Of a DNA stretch of 64,000 nt, positions 8,901-19,800 are shown piece by piece. Under the pieces are notes generated by a model. It worked only from the letters and a program-made list of their open reading frames with translations, did no database searches and was not told the DNA's origin. The number at the start of each line of letters is the position of its first letter. Position 1 is the first letter of the stretch. This DNA is from Patiria pectinifera (Eukaryota > Echinodermata > Asteroidea > Valvatida > Asterinidae). Both the position numbers and the translations under genes were made by a program. The stretch lies in the NCBI GenBank assembly GCA_029964075.1, contig CM057149.1, positions 9,186,465 through 9,250,464 on the forward strand, given 5' to 3'.

Positions 8901-11900
8901 ATCACTCTGTTTAAGACCACTTAGAGTCTGGGTGCTGATAATTACCCTCGCCTCCGGCTCGGGTAATTATCAGCACCCAGACTCTAAGTGGTCTTAAACA
9001 GAGTGATAAAAACCTCCGAAGCACACATTTATTCCCTTAATAAATGTGGGCTTGGCCGGTTTTAAATACTCTGTTTTAAGTCCGATTGGAGTTGATGCTT
9101 TCAAGTAATTATCAGCATCCAGACTCCAACCAGTCTTAAACATAGTGTTTAATATTGGCCAAGAACATATTTATTCCCATTCATAAATACCGTTTCGGTC
9201 AAATAATCTATACTTTTCGGTCCACAAGTCAAAACAATGCAAAAATTATAAATTTCCGACAATTTTGTTCGAAAAGTTTACTTCATGTTTTTCGAAACAC
9301 CCCTCTTGCTATATTATGGTACGTCCATGTCGTAAACAACTCCTTATATGGAGATTGGTGCATGCGTCGCGCATACTGCGCGATGTGGCGCATACTGCGC
9401 GATGTGGCGCAAAACGCAGCTGTACCGGTGTAATGTGAATTTAGGACTATGAAATACTTTCTCACTGGTAGTATTGCGCATTCCTACAGTTTGTACGTGA
9501 GCATTGTGAACGTTCAACTAATAAAACAATAACTAAATAGCACCGGTTTCCATAGGAGTCAACATTTCATGTGACACTGGAAAAGTATTTAAGACCAGCC
9601 AGCCGGTCTTTATCAACTGTTAAAATCCGGCCAGGTGACTGGCTCTCGACCAGTAATAATGAGTAAACTGTCTGAGGTATTTATGAATAACTTATAATCA
9701 GCATTAAAAAGTCGATAACATTCATGACATTTGACAAAATTGTTTTGCAAATTTTCAAGCTGATTTTCTCGTTTTGCGATAACCAGGTCATCAAACGGAT
9801 GAGGGAGAGACAGGAACCAATCAAATTGTTCGGTGAGACAGACGCCGAGGCATTCTTCAGACTACGGCGCTATGAGATGTTGGCACCAGAAGTCAATAAG
9901 GTTAGATGGGCAGATTTCAAAAGAAACATTTTGATTAACCCTAACCTTCCCGTTCCCAAATCCTCCCAAATCCTCTTTGCAAAATGGAGCATTTTGGAGG
10001 ATTGAGGCTATATGGCAAAAATGTGTGGCTGATTTTGGAGGATGCACTGTGTCAAGGTCTATTTTCTGACTTCCACTCGGGGGTAACACACTGAGTAAAC
10101 AGTGTTTAAACGTCAGTGAAGGGCAAAATCCAACATTGAATTTACATCACCTCGATGCAAATTCCATCTTATGAATAGTTTTATTGTGGTACCCGCCGCT
10201 AAATCAGATTCGAACCAGCCAACCGATCCCGCAAGCTCGGTGGTCGAGTGGTAAGACGTCTGCACTAGAATGCTGGAGGTTGTGGGTCGAGTCCCACCCG
10301 AGTGATTTTTTTTCACTTTCACTCGGGAGGTCACACACTGAGTATACAGTGTTTATACATTGGTGAAGGGCAAAACCCAACATTGAATTTCCTTCCCTGA
10401 ACAACAACAACAACAACAACAACCCCCCTGTGAAAATGTCTGGGTATGTTCATGAACACTATTCATTCCCATACTTCATGCTACCAAAGCCCAAGACCTG
10501 AACTAAAGCAGGACTTTCCTTTACCTTGTTCTGTATTTGACTCTCGACCTTGTAATTACATCCCATCTATTCCTGATCCAGGGTTTGCGCAACGACTTCA
10601 AGGAGGCCATGGACAAAGTAGATCAGCAGTATCTGGAGGAGATGGTCAAACTACAAGGGGAGGATGTACCCAACAGAGCTTATGACATCAAGTTTGAGGA
10701 CGATGGCTCGACGATTGACGACATCATCGAGATGTCATCTGGTATGGGTCAGGGGGATGATGAACTGGATAGTAATGTCATCATGAGATACGTCAAGGTA
10801 GTCTAATTAGTTTGATAAAAAACCTCAAAGTTGAAAAAGAAATTGACTGGAGCAGGGTTTGAGCCTGCAACCTCCAGATTGCCGTTCTGGTGCTCTACCA
10901 ACTGAGCTACCCATCCCTGTGTTGGCGGTTCCCAAATTTGTCAATGTGTTTGTTCAAGGGGCGCTAGTCAGAAGCCAGCATAGGGCTGGATAGCTCCAGT
11001 CAATTTGTTTGTTCAACTTTGACATTTTGTTTTATATAATTCACCTAGTCAGTTTCCCTTTGTGGTTTATTTGAAAAATTGATGATAAAAGATATATTTA
11101 TTTATTTTAACTGTCTCTGGTGATGAACCCAAGGCTTTTTTTTAAACAGTGAACATGCACTGTGGCTTAAGGGCCTTAAGAAAACTAGAGCAACAAGCAG
11201 TGTTGAAGTCAAGTTTGTTGTGATGGATCACAAGTCATCACAAGTCCAATCACAAGTCATCACAAGTCAATCACAAGTCCGTCACAAGTCCAATCACAAG
11301 TCAGTCACAAGACTTTCACAAGTCAATCACATGTCAATCACAAGTCCCACAATCTTTTCTATGAACTGTAATTTGTTTAATGCATATATTCGTCCTAAAC
11401 AAGGCTAAAAGCCTACCCAGGTACAGGGTTACAAGAGAAATAAAAAGAAGAGTAGGTACTCAGGAAAACTGAAGGTAGGAATGAACATTCCTCTTAAAAC
11501 AGGACAGATCATAGGTTGGAGGGAAACAAGCACCAGGCAAGGAATTCCAAACAGATGCAGTACGTGGGAAAATAAGCTATTGGAATATCCTTTTGTTCTA
11601 CATCTAGGTAGTACAAAAGTACATGGATGTGAACAGGCGGACAGCCGAGTTTCTCTCTCAAACACTCTGATTGGAGGACCCAGGTTGGACAGACCGGTGG
11701 AGCAGTGACCTTGATAAACGCATTCCTTTGTTATTGTTCATCTGCTGTTTCTTGTGACCAGATTTGTGATTACTTACGACTGGACTTGTGATGTACTTGT
11801 GATCCATCACAAGTGTCTTGACCATAACACTGGAGAGAAGGTGGTACAGTAATACATGTAGTCAGTTTTTAGAAGTGGGAAGAAACCTGGTATGATTTTC

Positions 11901-14744
11901 CAAGGGAAACCCTAAGGGGAATTGAACCCCGGCCACAAAGAAGGAAGACAAGTTGGTCTACCACTGCACAAACCTGACTTTCCTAAAACGTAACTTTCCT
12001 AAAACCCATGTTGTGTAATAGGTTTAGGGTATATGCATTTGATGCATGATCTGCAGATAGTTTACCCAGACCCTAACTCCATGAGAATTATTACAAGAAA
12101 ATTTCCTAAAATCCACAAAATCTATTCTGATACAGTTCTTGCTGAAGATGTGGGCCCAGGAGCTGAACCGACGAGAGGAACATGTCAAGCGCAGCAACAA
12201 AGGCAAACTGGAGAGCGCCACCTATAGTCAGACAAAAGGGTACCTCCAACCGCTCCTGAGAAAACTCAAGAAACAGGTCAGAAGAACTTGCTTGATGACA
12301 TAAAATGAGCCTGTTAAAAAAAGTGCAGAATTTAAGACTGTCTGAAACTTGAGTATCATATCTATCATTTGAATTTCATATTTCAATTTCAATTTCAATT
12401 TGACTTTATTATCCCTACCGAGAAATTCCTTTGGTCTTTTGAACAAACTAATGAAAACTTTAAAAAATTAGGAATAAATATTCAAAATAACCACAATACT
12501 TCACTAAAAAGAAAGATATAAAAAGTTGTTATTAAATTCAATAAAGGTAAAATACTGCACTTTATTGACCTTACAAAAGTGATAGTTTTTAGCAACAGCC
12601 TTAACCCCTTTACGCCGGTATCGTCCGGCCACAAACAGCTGCACTTTGAGTGGAATGTGAACGTGCTGGCATTCAGCCGTTGTCTATGAATGAATGCGGC
12701 TATGCTGCAGGAATGCTGCTATAGCACTCCCCCTGCTTATCGGCTTTTATCAAGCTGCGTCTTTTAGCCGTCACCCGGCATTAAGGGGTTAAAGAAATGT
12801 ATAGTCGGTGTGATTTCTTAATAGATCTTGATACTACTTTCAATTCCAAAGTGAGTCAATTAACCTTTTTTCTTCAGAATTTTAATAAAGAAATCTTTTG
12901 CAAACATGTTCATAGTAAAGGCTACCTCTGAAAGTCAAGGACAGCACCATTTTGCAAACATGCTAGTCTCCATTCTACCTTATTATATTTCCAAATGATA
13001 CATTTCTGTGAATTACTTCTGACAGTACGCATTGTATTGGGTTTTTTTGGTAGTCTTTAGCTCCAGACCTGCTTGACAGCCTGGTCACCATTGTCAGATA
13101 CATGCTGAACAGAGACTATGTCAAGGTAATGGAGACATGTCATATCTCTAATGTTTCATTCTCCCTTGTTTGAACTTTGTGAACATCTACAGCCTCAGAG
13201 CTAACAATAACTTCCATTACAATATGAACTAAGCGTTTCGCCTGGCTTCCGCCAAAAAAAAAAGACATGGAGGATGATAGTGACTCCGACTCACCGAAAA
13301 TCTTCTAGCCGCAAGTAAACTTTCCTGCATAATCTTTAAAACCTGTGAGTAATTCTGCAGGTTGTGGGATTCGAGTCCAGCCTGGGGTTGTGGTGCGTGT
13401 GCCCTTGGGCAAGGCACTTTGTCACTCATTGCTTCTTTCCACCCAGGAGTAAAATGGTACCTGTGAGGGCAGAGATGGTTATTGTGGTTGATATTAGCTG
13501 CTTTGCGCCGAAATGGCACCATCGAGCTGTATACTCCCCAGGGAGCTGAGATTGTGTTTGGAATGTTTTATGTGCCCAATGAGCAGGGTAATAATGATGT
13601 AGCGCCTTGAGCACCAATACTGGTGGATACGTGCGCTTTATAAATATATATTATTTTTATCTAGCATTTAATTGTTTAAGACTGTTTACGAAGCGGTTAA
13701 CATATTTTTCCAATTATTCCGAAAATGTCAATTTTGTTTTTTAACAAACCAAGTAATATTTCTTCTGCAGGCCAGTGACACATACCTTCAGATGGCTATC
13801 GGCAATGCTCCCTGGCCCATCGGAGTCACCATGGTGGGAATTCACGCTCGCACAGGCAGAGAGAAGATCTTCTCCAAGAATGTGGCTCGTATCCTTGAAA
13901 AATGTCTTCAGTTACTAGGGTGGGGCTGGGGATTTTTGATCACCAATAAAACTGAACCCTACTGACTGGTGACACGTTATTATTGATAAAAATGTTCCTT
14001 AATGAGAAACACGCATTTAAAAAGGCTATAATTTTCACACTGAAGCAAGTCAATGTCTAGGCTTCACTTCTTAACTTGACCCAAAAAGTCTTGGTTTGAC
14101 AACATTCAAACTTAATGACTCGGGGAGTCAGTCAGTCAGTCAGTCAGGCAACTGACAGTAGGCTGGCCCCTCAGGTCCACCAAAGACTATTTGTTGGCAA
14201 ATGTCCCTGTGAATATCCAGTTTTGTCTGCCGATGTTGTCTATTCTTTCCTTAATTCAAATAATCCCAGATGTGCTCAATGACGAAACACAAAGAAAATT
14301 TATTCAGGTATGTATTGTTTTTGTGTATGAAGGCAGTAACGTTTTGAATGGGAAAGGCGGTTCATTCCTATCAAGAACACATAGTTCTCAAAAGCTAGAT
14401 ATTTAAAATGGAACAGGAATATGTTGAGGTTCAAGTTTGTCATTTCACAACAGTTAAATAATCTAACCAACGTTGAAGAGAAGAAATTTTCAGTGTCGCA
14501 CAATGAATGTGTTTTCCATTTTGAAAATGTCAGGCCCAAAAACTTTTCCAATTTTTGTGCATGTTTTTCATCAGCCTTTCGTTTAAACCGAGGTCTGCTA
14601 AAAGTGACGAGTCTTTTCTGTTTTGTTTTTTTATCCCTGTGTATTTAGGCATTGAAGAGACTAATGACCCAGTGTCAGAGGCATTTCCCAACAGTTCCGT
14701 CAAGGAGTGTGGAGTACGTCAAGAGTGACATCATTGAACACTGA
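5937..14744 (+). CDS. PRPF18: PRPF18, pre-mRNA-splicing factor 18 (5' end missing)
   Basis: PRPF18 joins the spliceosome for the second catalytic step, working with SLU7 and U5 components in the nucleus. Exons: 5937-6014, 7070-7168, 9787-9900, 10582-10797, 12136-12276, 13054-13125, 13771-13888, 14270-14307, 14649-14744. All junctions are GT..AG and phases join to 323 codons plus TGA. The N-terminal part carries [13 protein letters not shown] and the SFM-like [20 protein letters not shown] followed by [12 protein letters not shown]. The C-terminal Prp18 helical domain includes the highly conserved [19 protein letters not shown] and [19 protein letters not shown]. Human PRPF18 is 342 residues, so only about 20 N-terminal residues (exon 1) are missing. 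I found no matching segment upstream, so exon 1 may lie beyond the left edge. The acceptor of the 13054 exon was chosen over a TTTAG seven bases later because only the former keeps frame. Confidence 0.96.
6250..6685. mobile_element. Fold-back element with CTATGTTCTGACACC arms, host of a hAT insertion
   Basis: The left arm CTATGTTCTGACACCCTATG is mirrored at the right by a segment reading CTATGTCCCGACACCCCTATG on the opposite strand. The centre contained GGGTTAGG, which has been duplicated by insertion of the element at 6318-6626. It lies in a PRPF18 intron. Confidence 0.65.
6318..6626. mobile_element. hAT-type MITE with 8-bp target duplication
   Basis: The ends are CAGTGGCGTC and GACGCCACTG, perfect inverted repeats. 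The element is flanked on both sides by GGGTTAGG (6310-6317 and 6627-6634), an exact 8-bp target duplication. An 8-bp duplication and CAG termini are the hallmarks of the hAT superfamily. The interior is C-rich with no transposase. It has inserted into the fold-back element around it. Confidence 0.88.
7280..8110 (+). repeat. Dispersed repeat interrupted by a TTAA element, copy A
   Basis: The sequence on both sides of the insertion at 7347-7751 matches, in reverse, the continuous copy at 28040-28380. Shared blocks include GACTGGCACATGAAACAACC, ATAGTCATGCTACCAGACTA and the GGACTCTCAA..TATGAGAG segment. No protein is recognised. Confidence 0.75.
7347..7751. mobile_element. TTAA-flanked element with telomere-like ends
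   Basis: It begins TTAACCCTAACCCACC (TTAA at 7347-7350) and ends CTAGGGGGTTAGTTAA (TTAA at 7748-7751). The interior is a minisatellite of units like GGAGGATTGAGGATGAATG. The same sequence in the opposite orientation forms 29269-29741. The uninterrupted host repeat at 28040-28380 has a single TTAA (28328-28331) at the equivalent point. TTAA duplication and CCC-starting ends resemble piggyBac, but no transposase is present. Confidence 0.87.
8230..8367. mobile_element. Small fold-back element with CCCCA units
   Basis: The ends TTAAACCCCAATTATAGC and GCTATAGCTGGGGCGTAA are inverted repeats. Inside, GTCCCAACTACAGTTG faces CAACTGTAGTTGGGAC, and GAGATGACCCCAA faces TTGGGGTCATCTC. Nearly the whole element can fold on itself. 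Confidence 0.7.
8401..9693. mobile_element. 1.3-kb near-perfect palindromic element
   Basis: Two arms of about 550-640 bp face each other around 8935-9000. The outer ends TTCATAAATACCTAAGACAG (left) and CTGTCTGAGGTATTTATGAA (right) pair, and so do the inner TAATTATCAGCACCCAGACT blocks. Several internal stretches repeat as sub-palindromes, including the GGTCTTAAAC blocks. No coding sequence is recognised. A piece of one arm recurs at 57310-57440 in the dynein gene. Confidence 0.78.
9935..10050. mobile_element. Truncated TTAA-flanked element
   Basis: It starts TTAACCCTAACCTTCCC and continues with CAAATCCTCC blocks matching the subfamily at 17976-18391 and 39028-39423. The other end is missing. 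SINE-like sequence begins where the match stops, so the copy is probably 3'-truncated by a later insertion. Confidence 0.65.
10066..10425 (+). mobile_element. tRNA-derived SINE with CAA tail, in tandem with an older tail
   Basis: Positions 10233-10304 have Pol III signals: box A TGGTCGAGTGG and box B GGGTCGAGTCCC. A body ends in the block TGGTGAAGGGCAAAACCCAA and then CAACAACAACAAC. An older, diverged tail (AACACACTGAGTAAACAGTG) precedes it at 10066-10170. Related fragments are at 41770-41850 and 63383-63590. Confidence 0.75.
10825..11022. mobile_element. Inverted-repeat element enclosing a tRNA-like sequence
   Basis: TCAAAGTTGAA..AATTGACTGGAGC at the left is mirrored by GCTCCAGTCAATT..TTCAACTTTGA at the right. 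Inside lies the tRNA-like segment annotated separately. It sits in a PRPF18 intron. Confidence 0.65.
10845..10916 (-). repeat. tRNA-Ala-like sequence, probably not a working gene
   Basis: On the minus strand it folds into a cloverleaf. The D-stem is GCTC/GAGC with loop AGTTGGTA, the anticodon stem is CCAGA/TCTGG and the T-stem is GCAGG/CCTGC. The anticodon loop ACGGCAA would give GGC but has C where the invariant T33 should be. The acceptor stem has a mismatch and the T-loop is CTCAAAC rather than TTCAAAT. These defects and its place inside a repeat point to a tRNA-derived element. Confidence 0.55.
11198..11832. mobile_element. hAT-like element with a CACAAGTC minisatellite
   Basis: The left end CAGTGTTGAAGTCAAG..TGATGGATCACAAGT is mirrored by ACTTGTGATCCATCA..CTTGACCATAACACTG at the right. 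Positions 11225-11345 repeat (CAAT)CACAAGTC about a dozen times. Flanking 8-mers (GCAACAAG, GAGAGAAG) match only partly, so the target duplication is not proven. No transposase is seen. Confidence 0.6.
12601..12792. mobile_element. Short TTAA-flanked MITE, family 2
   Basis: It starts TTAACCCCTTTACGCCGG and ends, read on the other strand, TTAACCCCTTAATGCCGG. A TTAA lies at each boundary. This is a 192-bp non-autonomous element of piggyBac-like design, with no open frame. Confidence 0.78.
13346..13660 (+). mobile_element. tRNA-derived SINE, 5'-truncated copy
   Basis: It matches the fuller copy at 57951-58300 over its whole length, including GGCAAGGCACTTTGTCACTC, TAGCTGCTTTGCGCC, CTCCCCAGGGAGCTGAGAT and TAATGATGTAGCGCCTTGAG. 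It ends in an AT-rich tail. The tRNA-like box A present in the other copy is absent here. It lies in a PRPF18 intron. Confidence 0.82.
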
Positions 14745-14914
14745 CAATATTGCGTTGTTTTAACCCCAAAAGATATGGACATTTCAGGCAGGGTACCCCC
14801 TCTTCTTTTACGTGGTCCTTGGATTTAGATAAATAGTTCTGTTGAGGATTCTGCACTGATGAACATCTGAAGGTAGCTCAAGCAAAAAAGTTCCTGCTTT
14901 AGTGTCATCTGGCT

Positions 14915-15130
14915 AAGCCGTGGTTCACCCAACCCAAGCCGTGGTTCACCCAACCCAAGCTGTGGTTCACCCAACCCAAGCTGTGGTTCACCCAACCCAA
15001 GCTGTGGTTCACCCAACCCAAGCCGTGGTTCACCCAACGTAAGCTTTTTGTTCACCCAACCCAAGCTGTGGTTCACCCAACCCAAGCCGCGGTTCACCCA
15101 ACCCAAGCCGTGGTTCACCCAACACAAGCC
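14915..15130. repeat. 21-bp minisatellite downstream of PRPF18
   Basis: About ten units of AAGCCGTGGTTCACCCAACCC recur with small changes (GCCGTG or GCTGTG). The antisense frame is open and would encode LGLGEPR-type repeats, but this follows from the unit length being a multiple of three. The array lies 170 bp after the PRPF18 stop, probably in the 3' UTR. Confidence 0.9.
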
Positions 15131-16871
15131 AAACAAAGGCATCACCCTTTACAATAGCTGCTACACAAGCTGTACCAGTATTAATGGTCAAGCTATCTAT
15201 CAAACCCCTTCAATGGTGTAATCCATAGGGGTTTCTGGCAGTTGGTGACCAGCTTGTACAAAAGCTATGGAAAATGAAGTGGATAGATTTTTGTGATGTT
15301 TTGTGACAGTTATATCAGCAGGAGGATTTTAAAGGACTCTATTTAATTTGTTTGTATCATTCTTTGCATATATTTTTGCCTCCATTTATGTAAAACGATA
15401 CTTGATTTTTTTATTTAAACTTAAGTTAAAATGGGACATTTTGGGGGATTATTTTTGCAATAGTTAAGGGTTTGGTCTGAAACTAAGAAAATATACTTCC
15501 CTTTTTATCAAGGACTCCCACAAATTAGCTGTCGCCTCAAGAACACATATCACTTTTTTTAGGGGGGATTCTTCTGCCTCAGAAACTTAATAACTGTAGC
15601 ATTTTATAACAACTTTTGTCCTATCAAGTGAATCCTTAAAAATCAAAACTGCAATAACCTTTTGGAACTTTCTTGTAGTTTGCCCACGCCAAGCTTTGAT
15701 AGCTGGACTTCACTGCCCTAAACCGAGGCTTTATTTATTAACACTTTTTTAAACCTAATTTTTGGGGAATATTAAGTATTGTAATTGTAGAGCATCTGTA
15801 TGGGTGGACACACACTGTAATGCACTTGTGAGTTCCGGAAAGTGATGTACATACATAACTGAATACTTTAATAAAATATTACTTTATTATCACAGCTTGT
15901 CCATTTTGTAAATACTTTGAACTTACTTAATAAGTAGGCAAAATGGGTATTTAAATGCTTACAAAGAAGACGTTCATGAAGACCATGATTCTCGACAATC
16001 TGACAATGCACAAAATATCATACCAAGTTCATATTTTGAAAATGAGCCGTCTGTTTTATAAAAACTAATAAATCTCTCTAAAAGGTTTGGTGAGCATTCA
16101 GAGTCAAACAGAAGGCCTGTGTGCATGCCAAGAATTATGAGAAAAGAAATGTTTGACTTGAGCAAGAGAGGAGCACGCATTGCTCAAGTTGTGTTGATCA
16201 TTGGATGGAGTGGTTATGCTGTGTAACGACTCTACTGTGTCAACTACATAACATGTGTTGAACTCAAAGATGCATATGAATAAGGGCAACAAAAAAAGAC
16301 TAGTTCTGCTTCCGATTACATGGCATGCGAAAATAGGTAGGTAGATAGGGAATTTTTTTTTGGGGGGGGGGCAATTTCTTTTGTGTACGATCATATGGAG
16401 GCGTCTGCGTGTAGTCAAGGGTAAAAGGTAGAGATTAATGGTTTTAGGTGTTTTTTTCCGTCATTTTTCCCATAAAAAAATTAGGGTAGGGGCTGTTAGA
16501 ATAGGGTAGGTAGGGAAATCGGAAGCAGAACTATTTTTTTTTGGCCTAATTAAAATAACATTTGCTATCCAAGTGAAATAAAACAATCTTTTTAGTAGAG
16601 AGGTTTTCATGAGAAAATTGTGGACACATCTGAAAGCAGAACTGGCATGATGCCATTGTATTTGAATGCACAAATGTATTTTTCAAGAAAAAAAATATTA
16701 AGGAATACAAAGTTAATGTTCTTAAAACCTACATGCTCAGGTCCAAAAAAGACAAATTTCATGCTCTGTGCACAACTACGCACTCCCCACGGCAGTAACA
16801 TTGTTTGACATTGCAGTCAAAGTAGAGCACTTCTCTGCTAAGTCCTGACAAATGTCTTTACTACAGAATGT
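15131..16871. other. Convergent 3' region between PRPF18 and RAD18
   Basis: No coding segment is recognised. The stretch probably holds the 3' UTRs of both genes, which meet near 15.87-15.89 kb where poly(A) signals point both ways. Confidence 0.5.
15870..15888. terminator. Back-to-back poly(A) signals of convergent genes
   Basis: AATAAA at 15870-15875 faces right (PRPF18 side) and TTTATT at 15883-15888 gives AATAAA on the minus strand (RAD18 side). Only 7 bases separate them. They would give 3' UTRs of roughly 1.1 kb for PRPF18 and 1.0 kb for RAD18, a positional inference. Confidence 0.5.
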
Positions 16872-19800
16872 CTATTTAATCATCTTTCTCTCTCTCTTGC
16901 TACGTCTTAAGACATTCTCTCCGTCTCCAAATGAGCTCCCGCTATCGCTGGCATTGCTTCCACCGTCTTGCTTCTTGCGTTTACGACGTCTTGTCTCAGC
17001 AACGACAGACAAAGGGCTGTCAAAAAAGGAGAAAATTAGTAAACGGTTTCACATTCCAAGAGATAAATGTCTTGAAGTCAACAGATACAAGAGGTAGCAC
17101 TAGATACTACGCTGCATTGGACTGCAAACTACTTCACATAGAGACACATACAAGGCATAAAATTGTTTGCATTTTTTGACATATAAAAAAAAAGCACAGC
17201 ACTTGCTGTAATATCAATTATTTTAACTGTGTGTATTTTACACTGCAACTTGTAGATCTAGCCACGTGAAAACGTGGAATTATTGTGATGTGCAGGCACT
17301 TCAGAAATATAAATATTTAGTCTAAATGTCTGAGAAATTTAACTAAAAAATGTTCATGAGAATCGCCTATGCAAATCGTATGGTAAAAATGGCGAACGAG
17401 ACATTGGACATATCACTAGTGGAGACGACCGCGCGTGACGTCACACTTCTATGGCGTATTACTTTGTTCAACTTATGTTTGAAACTGACACGATTGACTG
17501 AAATTAAAATTGTCTAGATGTAAACATTATTTGTACACCCTGTAAGCCAATGCAGCATAACTCTTGACTTGAGTGAAGTACACAAAGAAAATTGGATTTC
17601 TCAGTGAATGCTACAAAATATGTAATATCATTACCTCTCGGGGATACACAGTGGTTCTAGAGAATCAGGGGCAGGGTCACTCTTCACACTAGATGTCTCG
17701 TTCTTCTAGTAAGACCAAAAGAAAATTCTTGAGATGAAAACAACTTGATTCTCTCAATTTTACACTGGTACTGGTAGAGAGACTGTGTTAAAATATTAAA
17801 AGGTTTTTTTTGCATGGAAATTAGGGCTAGACTTTCCAATTTTTGAATAAAATTTAATTAGTCCTTTCACCAAATAATTATGGCACAACCGACAAGAAAC
17901 CCTCCCACTTGTTTTTATTGAACATAAAAAAATGATAACAAAAACACTTTGAAAAGCAATGAATACAGTTCTTGATTAACCCTAACTCCCTAGGCATTTT
18001 TGCTAGGATGCAACCTCAATCCTGCAAAATCCTCCAACTGCCTCCATGTAAAAATAGCATACAGCCTCAATCCTGCAAAATCCTCAGTTATTTCTTGAAT
18101 GTGGTCCTTGGAGGGGTGACCACTGCCTCAATCCTGCAAAATCCTCCAGCAATCACTGTCAATATGTTGAGGCAGAGCCAGTGACATCCTGGAGCAGTGC
18201 GGAGGATTTCAAGTGTAATCAAGGACTAAATTTATGCACGGCTGAACATAAACAACACAAGGTCTGGTCCAAGACCTTGACACAGTGCATCCTCCAAAAT
18301 CAGCCACACATTTTTGCCATATAGCCTCAATCCTGCAAAATCCTCCATTTTGTAAAGAAGATTTTGGAGGATTTTGGAAGGGTAAGGTTAAATGAGATCA
18401 GTTAATCCTTGGTTTGAATGCCTTGCTGCGAACAGAATGTCCAAAATAAAAAAGAATTATTTGTTTATAGATTTCTTTGCCATTGTGATTGGCTTGGGAG
18501 TATTTTGAAAGCAACTCCGCCCCTTTACCGTAGGAACTCCCCTTGCTGAACAACAAATCATACTAAAATTTAAGTGTTTTTTTTAAAGCAACTTACAGCT
18601 CTTGTCATGTTTTGTGATTGGCTGTCCTCCATTCCGTCCTTTGACGCAACGCTCGGTGATGAAGGAACGAGAATTCTACAATCAGCCTGCCCATGGACAT
18701 CAGGCCCAGAGAAACTAGCCATGAGCTCCGCGTTGTCTAAACAAAGAAATGGCACAGAAATAAATCAAACATTTTAAAGATGGATTATCATTTCTGGTGA
18801 TCATAACTCCCTAGGGTTTTTTTGAAGGAAACTCCCTGGATCTGCCATTTTAAACAAAAATTGAGTTCAAGGACCATAAGCAGATCACTGCCTAATCAGA
18901 TTTATCTGGTTAGCGAAAATAAACGGAGAACCAGTCAAACAATATATACCTTTATATAGCATTTTGGTTGGTAGCTTGTTTTTGCTAAGCAAGAATTTTC
19001 AGTGCTAAAATTCTCGTCTTTAGCAACACCATGAAAGTTGTGACAGTTAGTTTACCTTGCTTCATATGAAGACTGCTCTCAGATGTATCCATAACCATTT
19101 CTTCACTTTCCCCGTTGTTTTCCGTCGCCTCCTCTCCTCCGCTACCCTCTGAAAATAAACTCTCAGTTCTGTCCAACTCTGCATCTTCTTGGCTCGTGTC
19201 TTGAGCAGCATCTCCCGGTATTCTGTCATCTTGCTTTTTCTCAACTTCGTCTTCTAAAACCATCACATCTTCAAGCTCTTGTACGGCAGAATTTTCAGTC
19301 ACTGAACCGACCGGTCTGTCACTGGCGGTACTGTCCTCACTGGAGGTGGACGTCTCCGCTTCGTTGGAATCTTGTGAAGCATCTGTCTGATTTGGTCCAG
19401 CGGCTTCTGTTTTACTTGACTTATTTTTCACTCCTTTCATTCTTGCCCGGGCTACAGCAATGAGCTGACTGAACTGATCCTTGTGAGCTGACACTTGAAA
19501 AGGAAACGCAGGGTGAAGAAATAACTATTCAGATTATTTTTAAAAGATTTGGGGTTGATGTTTACCCTGCTGAAAACTTGTTGACATTGTTACCGTTATT
19601 ATAAAAATACTGTCAATTTTATAAATCTTTCCTATAAATATATCACAACACTGCAACTCCCATTATTTGATGTCACAATTCAAAGAAAAGCAAACTCACA
19701 GTATTCCTGCTTTGACTTCTCCATCTGATCCTCAGTTTGTCCTTTCTCTATCTTGAGTTTCTGGGAATCAAAATCAAAACAAAGTTAGATAAAACTGGTT

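Noticed and set aside
10845-10916. Functional tRNA-Ala gene
   Set aside because: T33 is missing, the acceptor stem has a mismatch, the T-loop is atypical, and it lies within a repeat.
14825-15145. 106-residue antisense frame with LGLGEP repeats
   Set aside because: It is simply the 21-bp minisatellite read in a frame that stays open because the unit is a multiple of three.
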